NCBI RefSeq assembly: GCF_963667685.1
Contig: NZ_OY763931.1
Span: forward strand, 558,001 to 622,000
DNA: 64,000 nucleotides
Direction: 5' to 3'
From: Maridesulfovibrio sp.
GTDB lineage: Bacteria; Desulfobacterota; Desulfovibrionia; Desulfovibrionales; Desulfovibrionaceae
Shown here: positions 23,052-31,134 of the stretch, in pieces
How the letters are laid out: every line of letters starts with the position of its first letter
How positions within the stretch are numbered: position 1 is the stretch's first letter
Program-made: the position numbers and the translations under genes
The notes under the pieces: model-generated
What the model saw: only the letters and a program-made list of their open reading frames with translations
The model's database searches: none
Told to the model about the DNA's origin: nothing

Positions 23052-25029
23052 GGTCTATGTCCTCACTGACGAACTGTTCAGTGGCGAGTTCTTCCATCTC
23101 TGCATCCAGATCCACTTCCGGTTCACTCTCCGGTATATTGGTCGTTTCATTGCCGGGCTGGTCGGATACAGCTGGCTCAGCGGTTTGCTCCTTGAGCAGA
23201 TCTGATTTCTCCGGGGCCGGAATCTTTGAGCGTTTAAGGAACTCAGGATCAAGGAAGAACAGGATCTGCGTGCCGTATATTGGTGCAAATCCGGCGCAGA
23301 AAATGAGCATGTCCCCTGCCTTGGTAATATTGCCCTGACGGTCTTTTTCAGCACCTGGAAGGCGCATACATTCGTCAGGGGTGAGCAGGGCGCGTTTAGC
23401 TTCGGAAATGCTGACGTTGGCCCTGTTCAAGTGACCGCTGCGTGTGCCGGAAATGGAAGTCTTTTTCTGGATTACGGTGGCTTCGCCGGTCATTTTGGAA
23501 AGGACCTGCGCGGTTTCGATTTTGTTGGGAGCGTAAGCAATGCGCAGATGGCAGTTGCTCATGATGGATTCTTCCTTGCCGTAAGCGGATTGAAGCTGGG
23601 CAAGATCCTGCACGATGATGTAGGCCTTTATTCCGTAGCCGGCCATGAAGGCTAGGGCGCGTTCAAAGATTTCCATGCGGCCAAGGGATGTGAACTCATC
23701 GAGCATGAGCAGAAGGCGGTGCTTGTAGTTGGCTTTGACCTGCCCGTTTGAAAATTCCATTTCTTCGGTCAGCCGGCGCAGAACGATGTTCAGGATCAGT
23801 CTGACCAGCGGCCGTAAGCGGTCGATGTCTGAAGGGCGGATAACCAGATATAGCGAGACCGGATCGTCCGAGTTCATGAGATCCGCGATATGGAAATCAC
23901 AGCCGGAAGTGGCCCAGTTGACTACCGGGTCACGATAAAGGGCCATGTTGGCCACTGCGGTTGAGACAACACCGGAAAGTTCGGCATCGGCTTTGTTTAG
24001 CATTTCGCGTGCTGCGGCGGCGATAAATTTCCGTATGGCGACCATTGATTCATTGTTCATGGAGTCGCCGAAGAGTGTTTGCAGATATTCCACATGGTCA
24101 TAGGTGAGCATTTCTTCAAACAGCTCGGACATATCCCGGTCTTCATCAGCAAGCATGAGGGACAGGTCATTTAAAGTGGCATGACGTCCTTCATGAATCT
24201 GAAAATGAATCAGGCAGTGAAGCATGGTTCCGCCGAGGAATGAGAATGCGGCCTTGTTCCAGTAGTCCTTGAGTCCTTTGCCGTCAGGATCAACAATCAT
24301 ACTGGCGATGTTTTGGGCATCAGGTATTGCATGGGGTCCACCGAGCCTGATTTCAGCCAGAGGATTGTAACGAGCGGAACTTCCGTTTGTATCTGTGGGA
24401 TCAAACTTCATGACTTTATGGCCCTGCTGTTTGCGCCAGCCGGAAGTTAAAGCCCAGTTTTCTCCTTTGATGTCGAGCACGATTGAGCTTTCTCCCCATG
24501 AGAGCAGGGTGGGCAGAACCAGACCGACACCTTTACCCGATCTGGTGGGAGCAAAGGCTATGATGTGTTCCGGTCCATTGTGGCGTAAGTAGCGGAGTAC
24601 TTTCTTATCTTGCCAGCCTCCTACGTAGGCTCCGGAGCCTTCGAGTAGACCGGCTTTCTTGATCTCTTTTTTCTCGGCCCAATGCGCAGTCCCATGGATG
24701 TCATCAACTCCTTTGATTTTTCTCATGGTTGAAGCAAGGAGAAATAGTGCAATAAGCTGCGGAAAGACAAAAATCATTTCAGCTTCTGACATAATGGTAT
24801 CAAGCAACTTGTGTGGTTGCAGGAATTGAATCCAGAAGAATATCATCCATGGCCAGTAGAACTGCTTGTATGCAGTCGGGCCAAGGGCTTTGTGGTATCC
24901 GTAAAGTTCTGCAGCATTCTGTGTGGCGTACCCCATGGCAAAAAAGGCCAGTAAAACTGTGAAGACCATGTACATTAAGCCTGTCCAAGCCTTTTTTTTC
25001 TTTTTGCCAAGTCCATACTGAGTATTCAT
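23038..25029 (-). CDS. traG: Type IV coupling protein, TraG/VirD4 family
   Basis: A 663-residue inner-membrane ATPase that links the relaxosome to the secretion channel. N-terminal membrane segments (about residues 15-35, 55-75 and 80-100) precede the soluble domain. Walker A is FAPTRSGKGVG with K166; Walker B is LLLMLDEFTSLG (about residue 440). TraG-type motifs SWGESSIVLDIKGENW and HLRIAYAPNKIETA are present. The acidic C-terminal tail of about 60 residues may bind substrates. It is immediately downstream of trbI (2-bp gap). The homologue in RP4 lies in the Tra region rather than after trbI, so gene order here is rearranged. Confidence 0.95.
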   Translation of the reverse strand: MNTQYGLGKKKKKAWTGLMYMVFTVLLAFFAMGYATQNAAELYGYHKALGPTAYKQFYWPWMIFFWIQFLQPHKLLDTIMSEAEMIFVFPQLIALFLLASTMRKIKGVDDIHGTAHWAEKKEIKKAGLLEGSGAYVGGWQDKKVLRYLRHNGPEHIIAFAPTRSGKGVGLVLPTLLSWGESSIVLDIKGENWALTSGWRKQQGHKVMKFDPTDTNGSSARYNPLAEIRLGGPHAIPDAQNIASMIVDPDGKGLKDYWNKAAFSFLGGTMLHCLIHFQIHEGRHATLNDLSLMLADEDRDMSELFEEMLTYDHVEYLQTLFGDSMNNESMVAIRKFIAAAAREMLNKADAELSGVVSTAVANMALYRDPVVNWATSGCDFHIADLMNSDDPVSLYLVIRPSDIDRLRPLVRLILNIVLRRLTEEMEFSNGQVKANYKHRLLLMLDEFTSLGRMEIFERALAFMAGYGIKAYIIVQDLAQLQSAYGKEESIMSNCHLRIAYAPNKIETAQVLSKMTGEATVIQKKTSISGTRSGHLNRANVSISEAKRALLTPDECMRLPGAEKDRQGNITKAGDMLIFCAGFAPIYGTQILFFLDPEFLKRSKIPAPEKSDLLKEQTAEPAVSDQPGNETTNIPESEPEVDLDAEMEELATEQFVSEDIDHENY

Positions 25030-25031
25030 TT

Positions 25032-26240
25032 TCAGCTCCTTTTGTATGGCTTGTATGGACGTGCGAAAACGATGTCCTTGGTCACTACCATGTTGAATCG
25101 CTTACCCGGTGCGGTACTGATGGCAGGTTTTACACTCATGTTGTTCTGCAACAGCGATAGAGTAGACTGACCGAGCTGGCTTGAAAGTGCGGAGCCTAGC
25201 TCATCTTGCAGGCTGGGGTTGTCATTTGAAGACGAACTCTTGTTGAATTTGTCCATAGCGTATGCCATGCCGCCACTGATCACACTCATGATTGCTGAAG
25301 ACCCGAAGATACGCAGATAGTGGTTGTCCACTTCGCCTGAATAACCAGCATAGCCGCCGACATCTGTACCGGGCATGATGCCGAGGGTGATGGACGAACC
25401 GTCAGGAAAAATAATTCTGTTCCATGCGACAAGGACACGGGTTTGCCCGGCAGCAACTCTTGAATCATAAACCCCGATCATGCGTGAACCTTGCGGGATA
25501 AGCAGGAATTGTCCGCTGGCAGTGTCATAGATATTCTGGCTGACTTGCCCGATTATCTGTCCGGGAAGATCTGAGTTGATGCCGGAGATCATGATTCCAT
25601 TGATGACTGCTCCGGTTTTCAGCTCGAATCTTTTACCGGGAACCCTCTCATAAGGTAGTTGCCATGAACCGTCCTTGGCCGCGCGGGAATTGAGAAATTC
25701 TTCCTTGTCCTGCTGGTCGCTTGGTTGATTGGCAACATCTGTGGACATGTTCGGCACTACCAATGGATGGCGTGAGCGCACATCATCCATAGATGCCTGG
25801 ACGATCTGTTGTTTTTTTTCGGGTAGTGCAGTTTGTACCTTAAGCGGAGCGGCCAGCGCTGCTTTCATTCTTTCCAGTTTGAAAGTGCGCAGTTCCGCAA
25901 ACTCTTTCATGCGCTGTTTTTCCGCTTCAGTTGGTTCAGTTGGCCGCACAACAGTGACCAGAGGTCTTTCTTGAGCCGGTATTTTCGGTTCTTCCTTCTC
26001 TTCTTCTTTTGGTGGAAGGGAAAGACCGAATGCCTCTGGTTCACTCAGAGTTTGTTTAATGTCCGATTCGGTTACAGCAGGTTTCTTTTCCTTTGCCGCT
26101 TTGGTCTTTTGGCTGGAGTTGTACATAGAGTAGCCCATGACAGCGACAAGCATCATGGATATGACCAAGATGATAATAATTATTCTGTTGTTTCTACCGC
26201 TTCTAGGCAGATATGTAAGGCTATTAGGAGAATCTGACAT
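25032..26240 (-). CDS. trbI: TrbI/VirB10 channel protein
   Basis: A 402-residue protein that spans from inner membrane to the outer-membrane core of the type IV secretion channel. One membrane helix (about residues 18-40) is followed by a proline- and glutamate-rich periplasmic stretch (to about 180) and the C-terminal beta-barrel domain with typical motifs: VINGIMISGINSDLPGQIIGQV, LLIPQGSRMIGVYDSRV and VAWNRIIFPDGSSITL. The genes just upstream in the operon are pilus genes, not trbG, so the pilus block has been inserted between trbG and trbI. Confidence 0.95.
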   Translation of the reverse strand: MSDSPNSLTYLPRSGRNNRIIIIILVISMMLVAVMGYSMYNSSQKTKAAKEKKPAVTESDIKQTLSEPEAFGLSLPPKEEEKEEPKIPAQERPLVTVVRPTEPTEAEKQRMKEFAELRTFKLERMKAALAAPLKVQTALPEKKQQIVQASMDDVRSRHPLVVPNMSTDVANQPSDQQDKEEFLNSRAAKDGSWQLPYERVPGKRFELKTGAVINGIMISGINSDLPGQIIGQVSQNIYDTASGQFLLIPQGSRMIGVYDSRVAAGQTRVLVAWNRIIFPDGSSITLGIMPGTDVGGYAGYSGEVDNHYLRIFGSSAIMSVISGGMAYAMDKFNKSSSSNDNPSLQDELGSALSSQLGQSTLSLLQNNMSVKPAISTAPGKRFNMVVTKDIVFARPYKPYKRS

Positions 26241-26249
26241 GATCGGTTC

Positions 26250-26984
26250 CTATTCAGCCCTGATGATGTACATCATTGATACGTTACGGGGTCTTGTTTC
26301 CGATCCGCTTCCGGCACTTCCGGTTGATCCGGACACAACGGCAGTACCTGTTCCAGAACCGGACGCAGAGCCATAACCAGTTCCTGTTCCAGACCCGCCA
26401 CCACTACTCCCGCCACCAACCGAAACGGGCGTGTGTGCTCTTCCATTCACCTCAACAAGCCCTTGAATCCCATTGTGCCCACCACCATTGCCTCCACCAT
26501 CATTGACCCATAACGTACCACCCCCTCCGCCACTCGTGGAAACGGTCATTGAGACTCTTGTAGAAACGTTCAGGCTAACAGGTACTGTCACAGAAACTGG
26601 AATATTTACGCCATGCGAATGTGATTGCATTGCTGCATTCTGGCTGGACATGATTGATCTGCCTGAATCAGTTCCTTTGCCATGATCCCAGCCTCGAACA
26701 AATTCTCCTCTAAGGTCTGGAACATTCCCACCAACAGCAGCCGCAAGCTCAGGATATCCGGCGGTGGATTGTCCGTTGCATTCAAGGTAATGCTCAGGAA
26801 CATCTCCTGCCGGCCATGGAATAACTCCGCCTATGGGGATGCCGTTGTTTTGAGCTTTTACAGCTACTGCTGTTGGATTAAAGCTGGTGGCGTCTCCTGC
26901 TTTTGCATTGGAAAGCGGGCAGATGTTGAAGATGAAAATTAAAAGTCCCAAAATAAAGAGCTGTCTTAAGTATCTATTGATCAT
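26250..26984 (-). CDS. Exported phage-tail-collar-like protein
   Basis: A 244-residue protein with a Sec signal peptide (residues 1-29, cut near SNAKA). Residues 40-110 match the phage tail collar / microcystin-dependent type: PIGGVIPWPAGDVPEHYLEC, GYPELAAAVGGNVPDLRGEF and RGWDHGKGTDSGR. The rest is a low-complexity Gly/Ser/Thr/Val region, and the C-terminal residues RPRNVSMMYIIRAE match the end of collar-domain proteins. It follows pilV by 11 bp and precedes trbI by 9 bp. In IncI1 plasmids PilV is the pilus-tip adhesin. This protein may extend or replace that tip, using a phage-like receptor-binding fold; that is inference. Confidence 0.85.
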   Translation of the reverse strand: MINRYLRQLFILGLLIFIFNICPLSNAKAGDATSFNPTAVAVKAQNNGIPIGGVIPWPAGDVPEHYLECNGQSTAGYPELAAAVGGNVPDLRGEFVRGWDHGKGTDSGRSIMSSQNAAMQSHSHGVNIPVSVTVPVSLNVSTRVSMTVSTSGGGGGTLWVNDGGGNGGGHNGIQGLVEVNGRAHTPVSVGGGSSGGGSGTGTGYGSASGSGTGTAVVSGSTGSAGSGSETRPRNVSMMYIIRAE

Positions 26985-26995
26985 AATAATCTCCG

Positions 26996-28138
26996 TTAAT
27001 TGCAGGTTGTGAGGACCATGACTTGACCGTATCCGTCGGGCGGAAATACCCAGTCGTCATTAACGTTTTTGATTCTAAGGTGAACACGCCAATTCGCTCC
27101 TTCGTCTGTGGCCCATGATTGGACAGCGACAAAAGATTTGGAAATAGGCCCTTCAGACATAACAGCCGGCGCCACAAAGATTTGAGGCGTAGAATTTACA
27201 CCTGGAGGGCAGGTCGGTTTAGGAATGAGCTGGCCATCAACAGCGTAGGTCGCGTTTTTAAAAAGCTGTGAATTTCCGCTGTCGGCAATTACCTGAGGCT
27301 CTCCATTGCGGCAGACATAGAGGCCGATGTTCGGGTCCATGAAGACACGTCCTTCTTTGTCGGGATCACCGCAAAAGCCGCTTGCGTCGATGTCATTGAT
27401 GGTGTGTTTTTCAAAATGGATTTCCTTCACGTTTTCTATGGCGTGGTCGGTCATATCCAGTTCAGTGGACATTTCATTCAGTTCCGGGTGTCCGGGAACC
27501 TCTACCCGGTAGAGGAAATCCTGGCTTAACTCTCCTTCACGCAGGAAGGAGCGCCCACCGATATGGCCGGGGCTTGGAACGGGGATATTTGTTCCGGCAA
27601 GGTTTACAACCCAGCCGCCTTGAGATCCGCGCAGCTCAGTGGGACTTTGCCCGGGAAGATCACCGGTAGGAATGTAGCCACCGGAACCGCCTACCATGGC
27701 AGCGGCAGAGGGCGCGGAAGCTGTGCCGAAACGCTTGTTTTTGGCTGTGGATGTTCGTCCGTCATAAGTTAGAACAATAACCTGCAAATCTTCTGCGTTT
27801 GGTTCCAGCACGTAGATTCCATATCGTTGGCCCCAGGCGTTACGGTTCTGAAAACCTGCCGGCAGGTAATTACCCGCACGGAGCTGGTCCATGGTCACTG
27901 TGGTTGCACTGCTGGCTGTGGATGAATTGATCAGTTCCGGGTAATGCTCTTTTGCATAACCGGAAGCAGCATCAAGCACTGCTGCAAGATGACTGCTTAC
28001 GTTTTTTTCATCCACATACTGAAAACCACGGTCCATCATGTTTCCAAGCATGGGCATCATCATTGCGATAATCAGCAGTGCGCCCAGCGCATCCACCATG
28101 CCCATACCGGTCTGTTTATTTTTAACGTTGATTCTCAT
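26996..28138 (-). CDS. pilV: PilV-like minor pilin / shufflon-type adhesin
   Basis: A 380-residue type IVb prepilin-like protein. A short basic leader ends in KQTG, followed by MGMVDALGALLIIAMMMPML, the hydrophobic N-terminal helix with Asp rather than Glu at position +5. The next 330 residues match the N-terminal constant region of IncI1 PilV (shufflon protein), including YLPAGFQNRNAWGQRYGIYV and GGYIPTGDLPG. In R64 the C-terminal segment is switched by a shufflon; no Rci recombinase or alternative segments are visible here, so the tip (last about 100 residues) is fixed. It lies between pilM and the collar-like gene. Confidence 0.88.
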   Translation of the reverse strand: MRINVKNKQTGMGMVDALGALLIIAMMMPMLGNMMDRGFQYVDEKNVSSHLAAVLDAASGYAKEHYPELINSSTASSATTVTMDQLRAGNYLPAGFQNRNAWGQRYGIYVLEPNAEDLQVIVLTYDGRTSTAKNKRFGTASAPSAAAMVGGSGGYIPTGDLPGQSPTELRGSQGGWVVNLAGTNIPVPSPGHIGGRSFLREGELSQDFLYRVEVPGHPELNEMSTELDMTDHAIENVKEIHFEKHTINDIDASGFCGDPDKEGRVFMDPNIGLYVCRNGEPQVIADSGNSQLFKNATYAVDGQLIPKPTCPPGVNSTPQIFVAPAVMSEGPISKSFVAVQSWATDEGANWRVHLRIKNVNDDWVFPPDGYGQVMVLTTCN

Positions 28139-28146
28139 CTTAGCTC

Positions 28147-28584
28147 CTACGGAGTAATTACGCTGACGATGCTGCCGCTAGGAATGTAATCAGGCAGGGC
28201 TATGCCTATTCCATGGTCAGTGACTAGTGAGCCATTTCGTTTAATTCCTACGGCGTATGAATCATTGAACATATCCATGATTGTACCTGCTTCATTTTCA
28301 TTGACCGGTCCCCAGACGTATAAAGTCCCGCCATCCGGTCGGTTGGTCCATGCACGCAGGGACTTCCAACCGGACGGCAGGTCAAGGAGTGACTTAGGAA
28401 CGAGAATTCCATTTGCAGTCGTGGGGTGCTTAATGACGTAGTGGTTTACGGCATTGCGGTAGAGGCAGAAATTAAGGGCAATCGCCCTCGCAACTGCTTC
28501 ATCAGATCGAGGATGAAGCAGCATTTGCGGTGTCATTAATGCCAACACGCCAAGCAGTGAGAAGAGGGCGGCGAGAGTCTTCAT
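28147..28584 (-). CDS. pilM: PilM-like pilus biogenesis protein
   Basis: A 145-residue protein matching IncI1 PilM in size (145 residues) and form: an N-terminal membrane anchor (residues 4-22), then ARAIALNFCLYRNAVNHYV and the conserved LVTDHGIGIALPDYIPSGSIV end. In R64 it is needed for thin pilus formation, with an unclear mechanism. It overlaps the PilT-like gene by 4 bp and is 8 bp from pilV. In R64 pilM precedes pilN, so the order here is rearranged. Confidence 0.85.
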   Translation of the reverse strand: MKTLAALFSLLGVLALMTPQMLLHPRSDEAVARAIALNFCLYRNAVNHYVIKHPTTANGILVPKSLLDLPSGWKSLRAWTNRPDGGTLYVWGPVNENEAGTIMDMFNDSYAVGIKRNGSLVTDHGIGIALPDYIPSGSIVSVITP

Positions 28585-29561
28585 ATGGAATCAATCCCCA
28601 TGAATTGGATAGAATTTTCCTGCTCTCGCATTTCTTCCTGAAGACCGGACATTTCATTGTTTTTGATCTTGGCGCGTAGGCCGAGATATTTCTCCGTGAA
28701 AGGGGCCAGAAGAAATTGAGGCACTTTCAGAACTTTTTTGCCGTCTTCGTCTTGTTCAAGTTGCTGATGCACTACAGCAAGCAGGCCCTGGGCAAGGTTC
28801 TGGCTGGCGATCTCTCCGTCGATTTCACGGGCCATGGTCACCAGCCGTTCAAGGGCGGTCACAAGGTCGAAGCCGTGCATGGTGGCGATGACAATCTGTT
28901 TGTCTGAACCAAGGCAGACTCGCAGGGCTTCGCTTGCAGCGTATTTGCTGCGGATTTCCCCTATATAGATGATATTTGGGGAGGCGAAACGGTGCGACCG
29001 TTCAATCCCTTCCGCCAAATCTTCCTCGCGCTCAATCTCAGCTTGAAAGCAGAAACCGAAATCACCATGTTTACCGTCAAGGGGCATTTCAGCAGGGTTT
29101 TCAAAACTGACCCCGTGGCCGCCAAGGGTTGAAAGGCGGGTCGCCACCAGAGAAGAAGCACTGAAGGTTTTGCCGGAGGCCTGCGCACCGGTGAAAAGCA
29201 CCAGTCCCTTGCTCTGCTTTTCAGAGAGAAGCCATTTTGCAAGCGGTTCCGGCATGCCGATTTTGTTGAAGTTCTCGACCTGCTCTTGAATGCGGCGCAG
29301 GAAGAAAACTTTACCACTTCCCCAGTCTACTCCTTCGTAAAGGGCGACTCGGTAGCCGATTTCTTCATGAATGACCCGGAAAGTGTGTCGTCCACTTTCT
29401 TCATGAACTCTGAGGACTTCCTTATGCAGAATTTCAATTTCTTTTTTGATGTCCTCCGCGCAGGGAACAAGTTTCTGGCCGCAGGAATCGCAACCTTTCA
29501 TGAAAGCCTCCCCGCTTTCATGAAGAATTAAATCAGTGAATGATGCACTTTTGAGTCCCAT
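28581..29561 (-). CDS. PilT-like pilus ATPase
   Basis: A 326-residue secretion ATPase of the PilT class: Walker A TGAQASGKTFS with K131, an Asp-box region (SFENPAEMPLDG), Walker B ASPNIIYIGEIRSKYAASEA and a His box region (ATMHGFDLVTALERL). Members power pilus retraction. It begins just after the pilS stop codon and overlaps pilM. To my knowledge the R64 pil operon has no second ATPase, so this gene is an addition that may allow the mating pilus to retract. The start at 29561 was used; MKGCDSCG near residue 21 is an alternative. Confidence 0.85.
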   Translation of the reverse strand: MGLKSASFTDLILHESGEAFMKGCDSCGQKLVPCAEDIKKEIEILHKEVLRVHEESGRHTFRVIHEEIGYRVALYEGVDWGSGKVFFLRRIQEQVENFNKIGMPEPLAKWLLSEKQSKGLVLFTGAQASGKTFSASSLVATRLSTLGGHGVSFENPAEMPLDGKHGDFGFCFQAEIEREEDLAEGIERSHRFASPNIIYIGEIRSKYAASEALRVCLGSDKQIVIATMHGFDLVTALERLVTMAREIDGEIASQNLAQGLLAVVHQQLEQDEDGKKVLKVPQFLLAPFTEKYLGLRAKIKNNEMSGLQEEMREQENSIQFMGIDSI

Positions 29562-29573
29562 TTACAGCCTCTG

Positions 29574-30053
29574 CTAGTTGGAAGTGAAGACGATGGTGTT
29601 GCTTTCTGCGAGTTGTTCGGAAATTGCGGCAACCATTCCGCTTCCCTGAGTAATTTCAACGCCGTTTACGGTGATTGCTTCCCATGATTCAGCCTGAAAT
29701 GTGGCCATTTTTACGCAGGCGTATTCAGGAACATTATTGTGGGTGATGGTGAAGGTGGTCGGGTCTGTGCCGGCGGCAACGGCAACATCACCGTTCCATA
29801 CGTTACGAACATCACCGCTGCTTTTGAGCATGCCGTCGGGGACTACTTTGTTGGTTACGGCTATACTTGTGGTCAGACCTGCGAAATCAGGTTCGCCCTT
29901 GTAAAGGTTCTTTATGTCGAGCCTGAAGGTGGAAAGGTTCTGCTGTGCGCTTGTGACTTTGTCGCTTTCAATTCCTTTTTTAAGCATGAAGGCGGAACCG
30001 CCGAGTACGATTGCGGCAATAAGCAGTGCGCCAACTGTTTCGAGTAAAGTCAT
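29574..30053 (-). CDS. pilS: PilS-like type IVb major pilin, starting at the mature N-terminus
   Basis: A 159-residue pilin. The first residues MTLLETVGALLIAAIVLGG equal the mature N-terminus of type IVb pilins such as TcpA (MTLLEVIIVLG), with Glu at position 5. Later segments (SDKVTSAQQNLSTFRLDIKNLYKG, then NVWNGDVAV) fit a class B pilin. TAGGAG lies 7 nt before this ATG, overlapping the pilR stop codon, and codons upstream do not encode a Gly-ended leader. The pilin therefore seems to lack a prepilin leader peptide. The longer frame from 30140 only reads through the end of pilR. Confidence 0.85.
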   Translation of the reverse strand: MTLLETVGALLIAAIVLGGSAFMLKKGIESDKVTSAQQNLSTFRLDIKNLYKGEPDFAGLTTSIAVTNKVVPDGMLKSSGDVRNVWNGDVAVAAGTDPTTFTITHNNVPEYACVKMATFQAESWEAITVNGVEITQGSGMVAAISEQLAESNTIVFTSN

Positions 30054-30063
30054 TAGTGTTCTC

Positions 30064-31134
30064 CTAGTAGGCCATGGGTTGGCCGAGCTGTTGTTGAATT
30101 GAGGAAATTGCCAGAACGATATTGGACACCACCGCGACAATGCTGATGATGCAGAAAATGTTTATGAATTTGGCTTGCGCTTTGATTTTCTCGATTCCTT
30201 CTTCCAGCATTTCTTCAGCAATGAGGTGCAGCTGGCTGTCAAAGTTTGGGAGCCGTGAATAAATGCGCAGGTCCTCAATGATTTCTGCGGTAGGGAACTG
30301 GTAACCTGAATCGTCAAGCGCCTGCCCCAGCCCTTTACCGAGATTTAGCTGGGCCTTTACAGCCATAAGTCGTTCCTTGAGCCATGGGCTGGTTCCCGGA
30401 GTAGACAGCATTTCATTGATAGCCTGTGAAAGCTGAATCCCTGATTTCATGAGAGTTGAAAGGGTGAAGAGCCAGAGGCTGCCGATGATCAGTCGGTAGA
30501 AAGACCAGGGGGGGGCAGAGTCAAAGTGTACGCGGATCTTTCCGGTCCAGACTTTGATCGTCGCAAGACAAAGCAGGAAAGCCAGTATGATTCCGATAAG
30601 AAGTGAGGTTCCTGCAGTAGAATCAATAAAGTTCGATACCCTGTAGAGAATTTTTGCTCCTCCTGCCCATTGTTCAGGATTTGAAAGCTGGGCGAATTTG
30701 GGCATGGCATATCTGGAGAGAACCAGCAGCAGGGTAATGAGGGCGCAGATCAAAAGAGCCGGATATGCCAAGGCCTTGCGCATGGAGCTGATGATTTTCA
30801 TCCGGGCCTGAATCAAGTGAACAGCGAGTTCAAGTGCTTGATACAGTTTTCCTGAGTTCACTCCGCTGTTGATGAGCATGACTTCCTCTGCGGGAATGAA
30901 TCCGTGCATGGCTTCATAAATCTTGTTTCCGGATTCCAGACGGGCGGAAACTTCGGATAGCACTCGTGCAAGGGGGCTTCGTTGTTTGGCGTATCTTTCT
31001 CTCAGCTCTGAAACGCTATCAACCACGCTTACGCCATGCCGTGTTAGGGCAGCCAGTTTTCTGTAAAAGCGGATGCGTACAGATTCACCGAAGAAAAGTT
31101 TGGCCGTAAGGTAGGTCAGATCAGGATGCACCAT
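30064..31134 (-). CDS. pilR: PilR-like pilus inner-membrane platform protein
   Basis: A 356-residue GspF-family platform protein. The cytoplasmic helical domain (RERYAKQRSPLARVLSEV and SGVNSGKLYQALELAV) alternates with membrane segments near residues 137-158, 188-212 and 325-348. It couples the PilQ ATPase to pilin assembly. The chosen ATG at 31134 overlaps the pilQ end by 14 bp; the longer frame from 31215 reads into pilQ. Confidence 0.9.
   Translation of the reverse strand: MVHPDLTYLTAKLFFGESVRIRFYRKLAALTRHGVSVVDSVSELRERYAKQRSPLARVLSEVSARLESGNKIYEAMHGFIPAEEVMLINSGVNSGKLYQALELAVHLIQARMKIISSMRKALAYPALLICALITLLLVLSRYAMPKFAQLSNPEQWAGGAKILYRVSNFIDSTAGTSLLIGIILAFLLCLATIKVWTGKIRVHFDSAPPWSFYRLIIGSLWLFTLSTLMKSGIQLSQAINEMLSTPGTSPWLKERLMAVKAQLNLGKGLGQALDDSGYQFPTAEIIEDLRIYSRLPNFDSQLHLIAEEMLEEGIEKIKAQAKFINIFCIISIVAVVSNIVLAISSIQQQLGQPMAY

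Noticed and set aside
26996..28138. Active shufflon at the pilV end
   Set aside because: No Rci-type recombinase near pilV, and no inverted 19-bp repeats or alternative C-terminal segments were seen.
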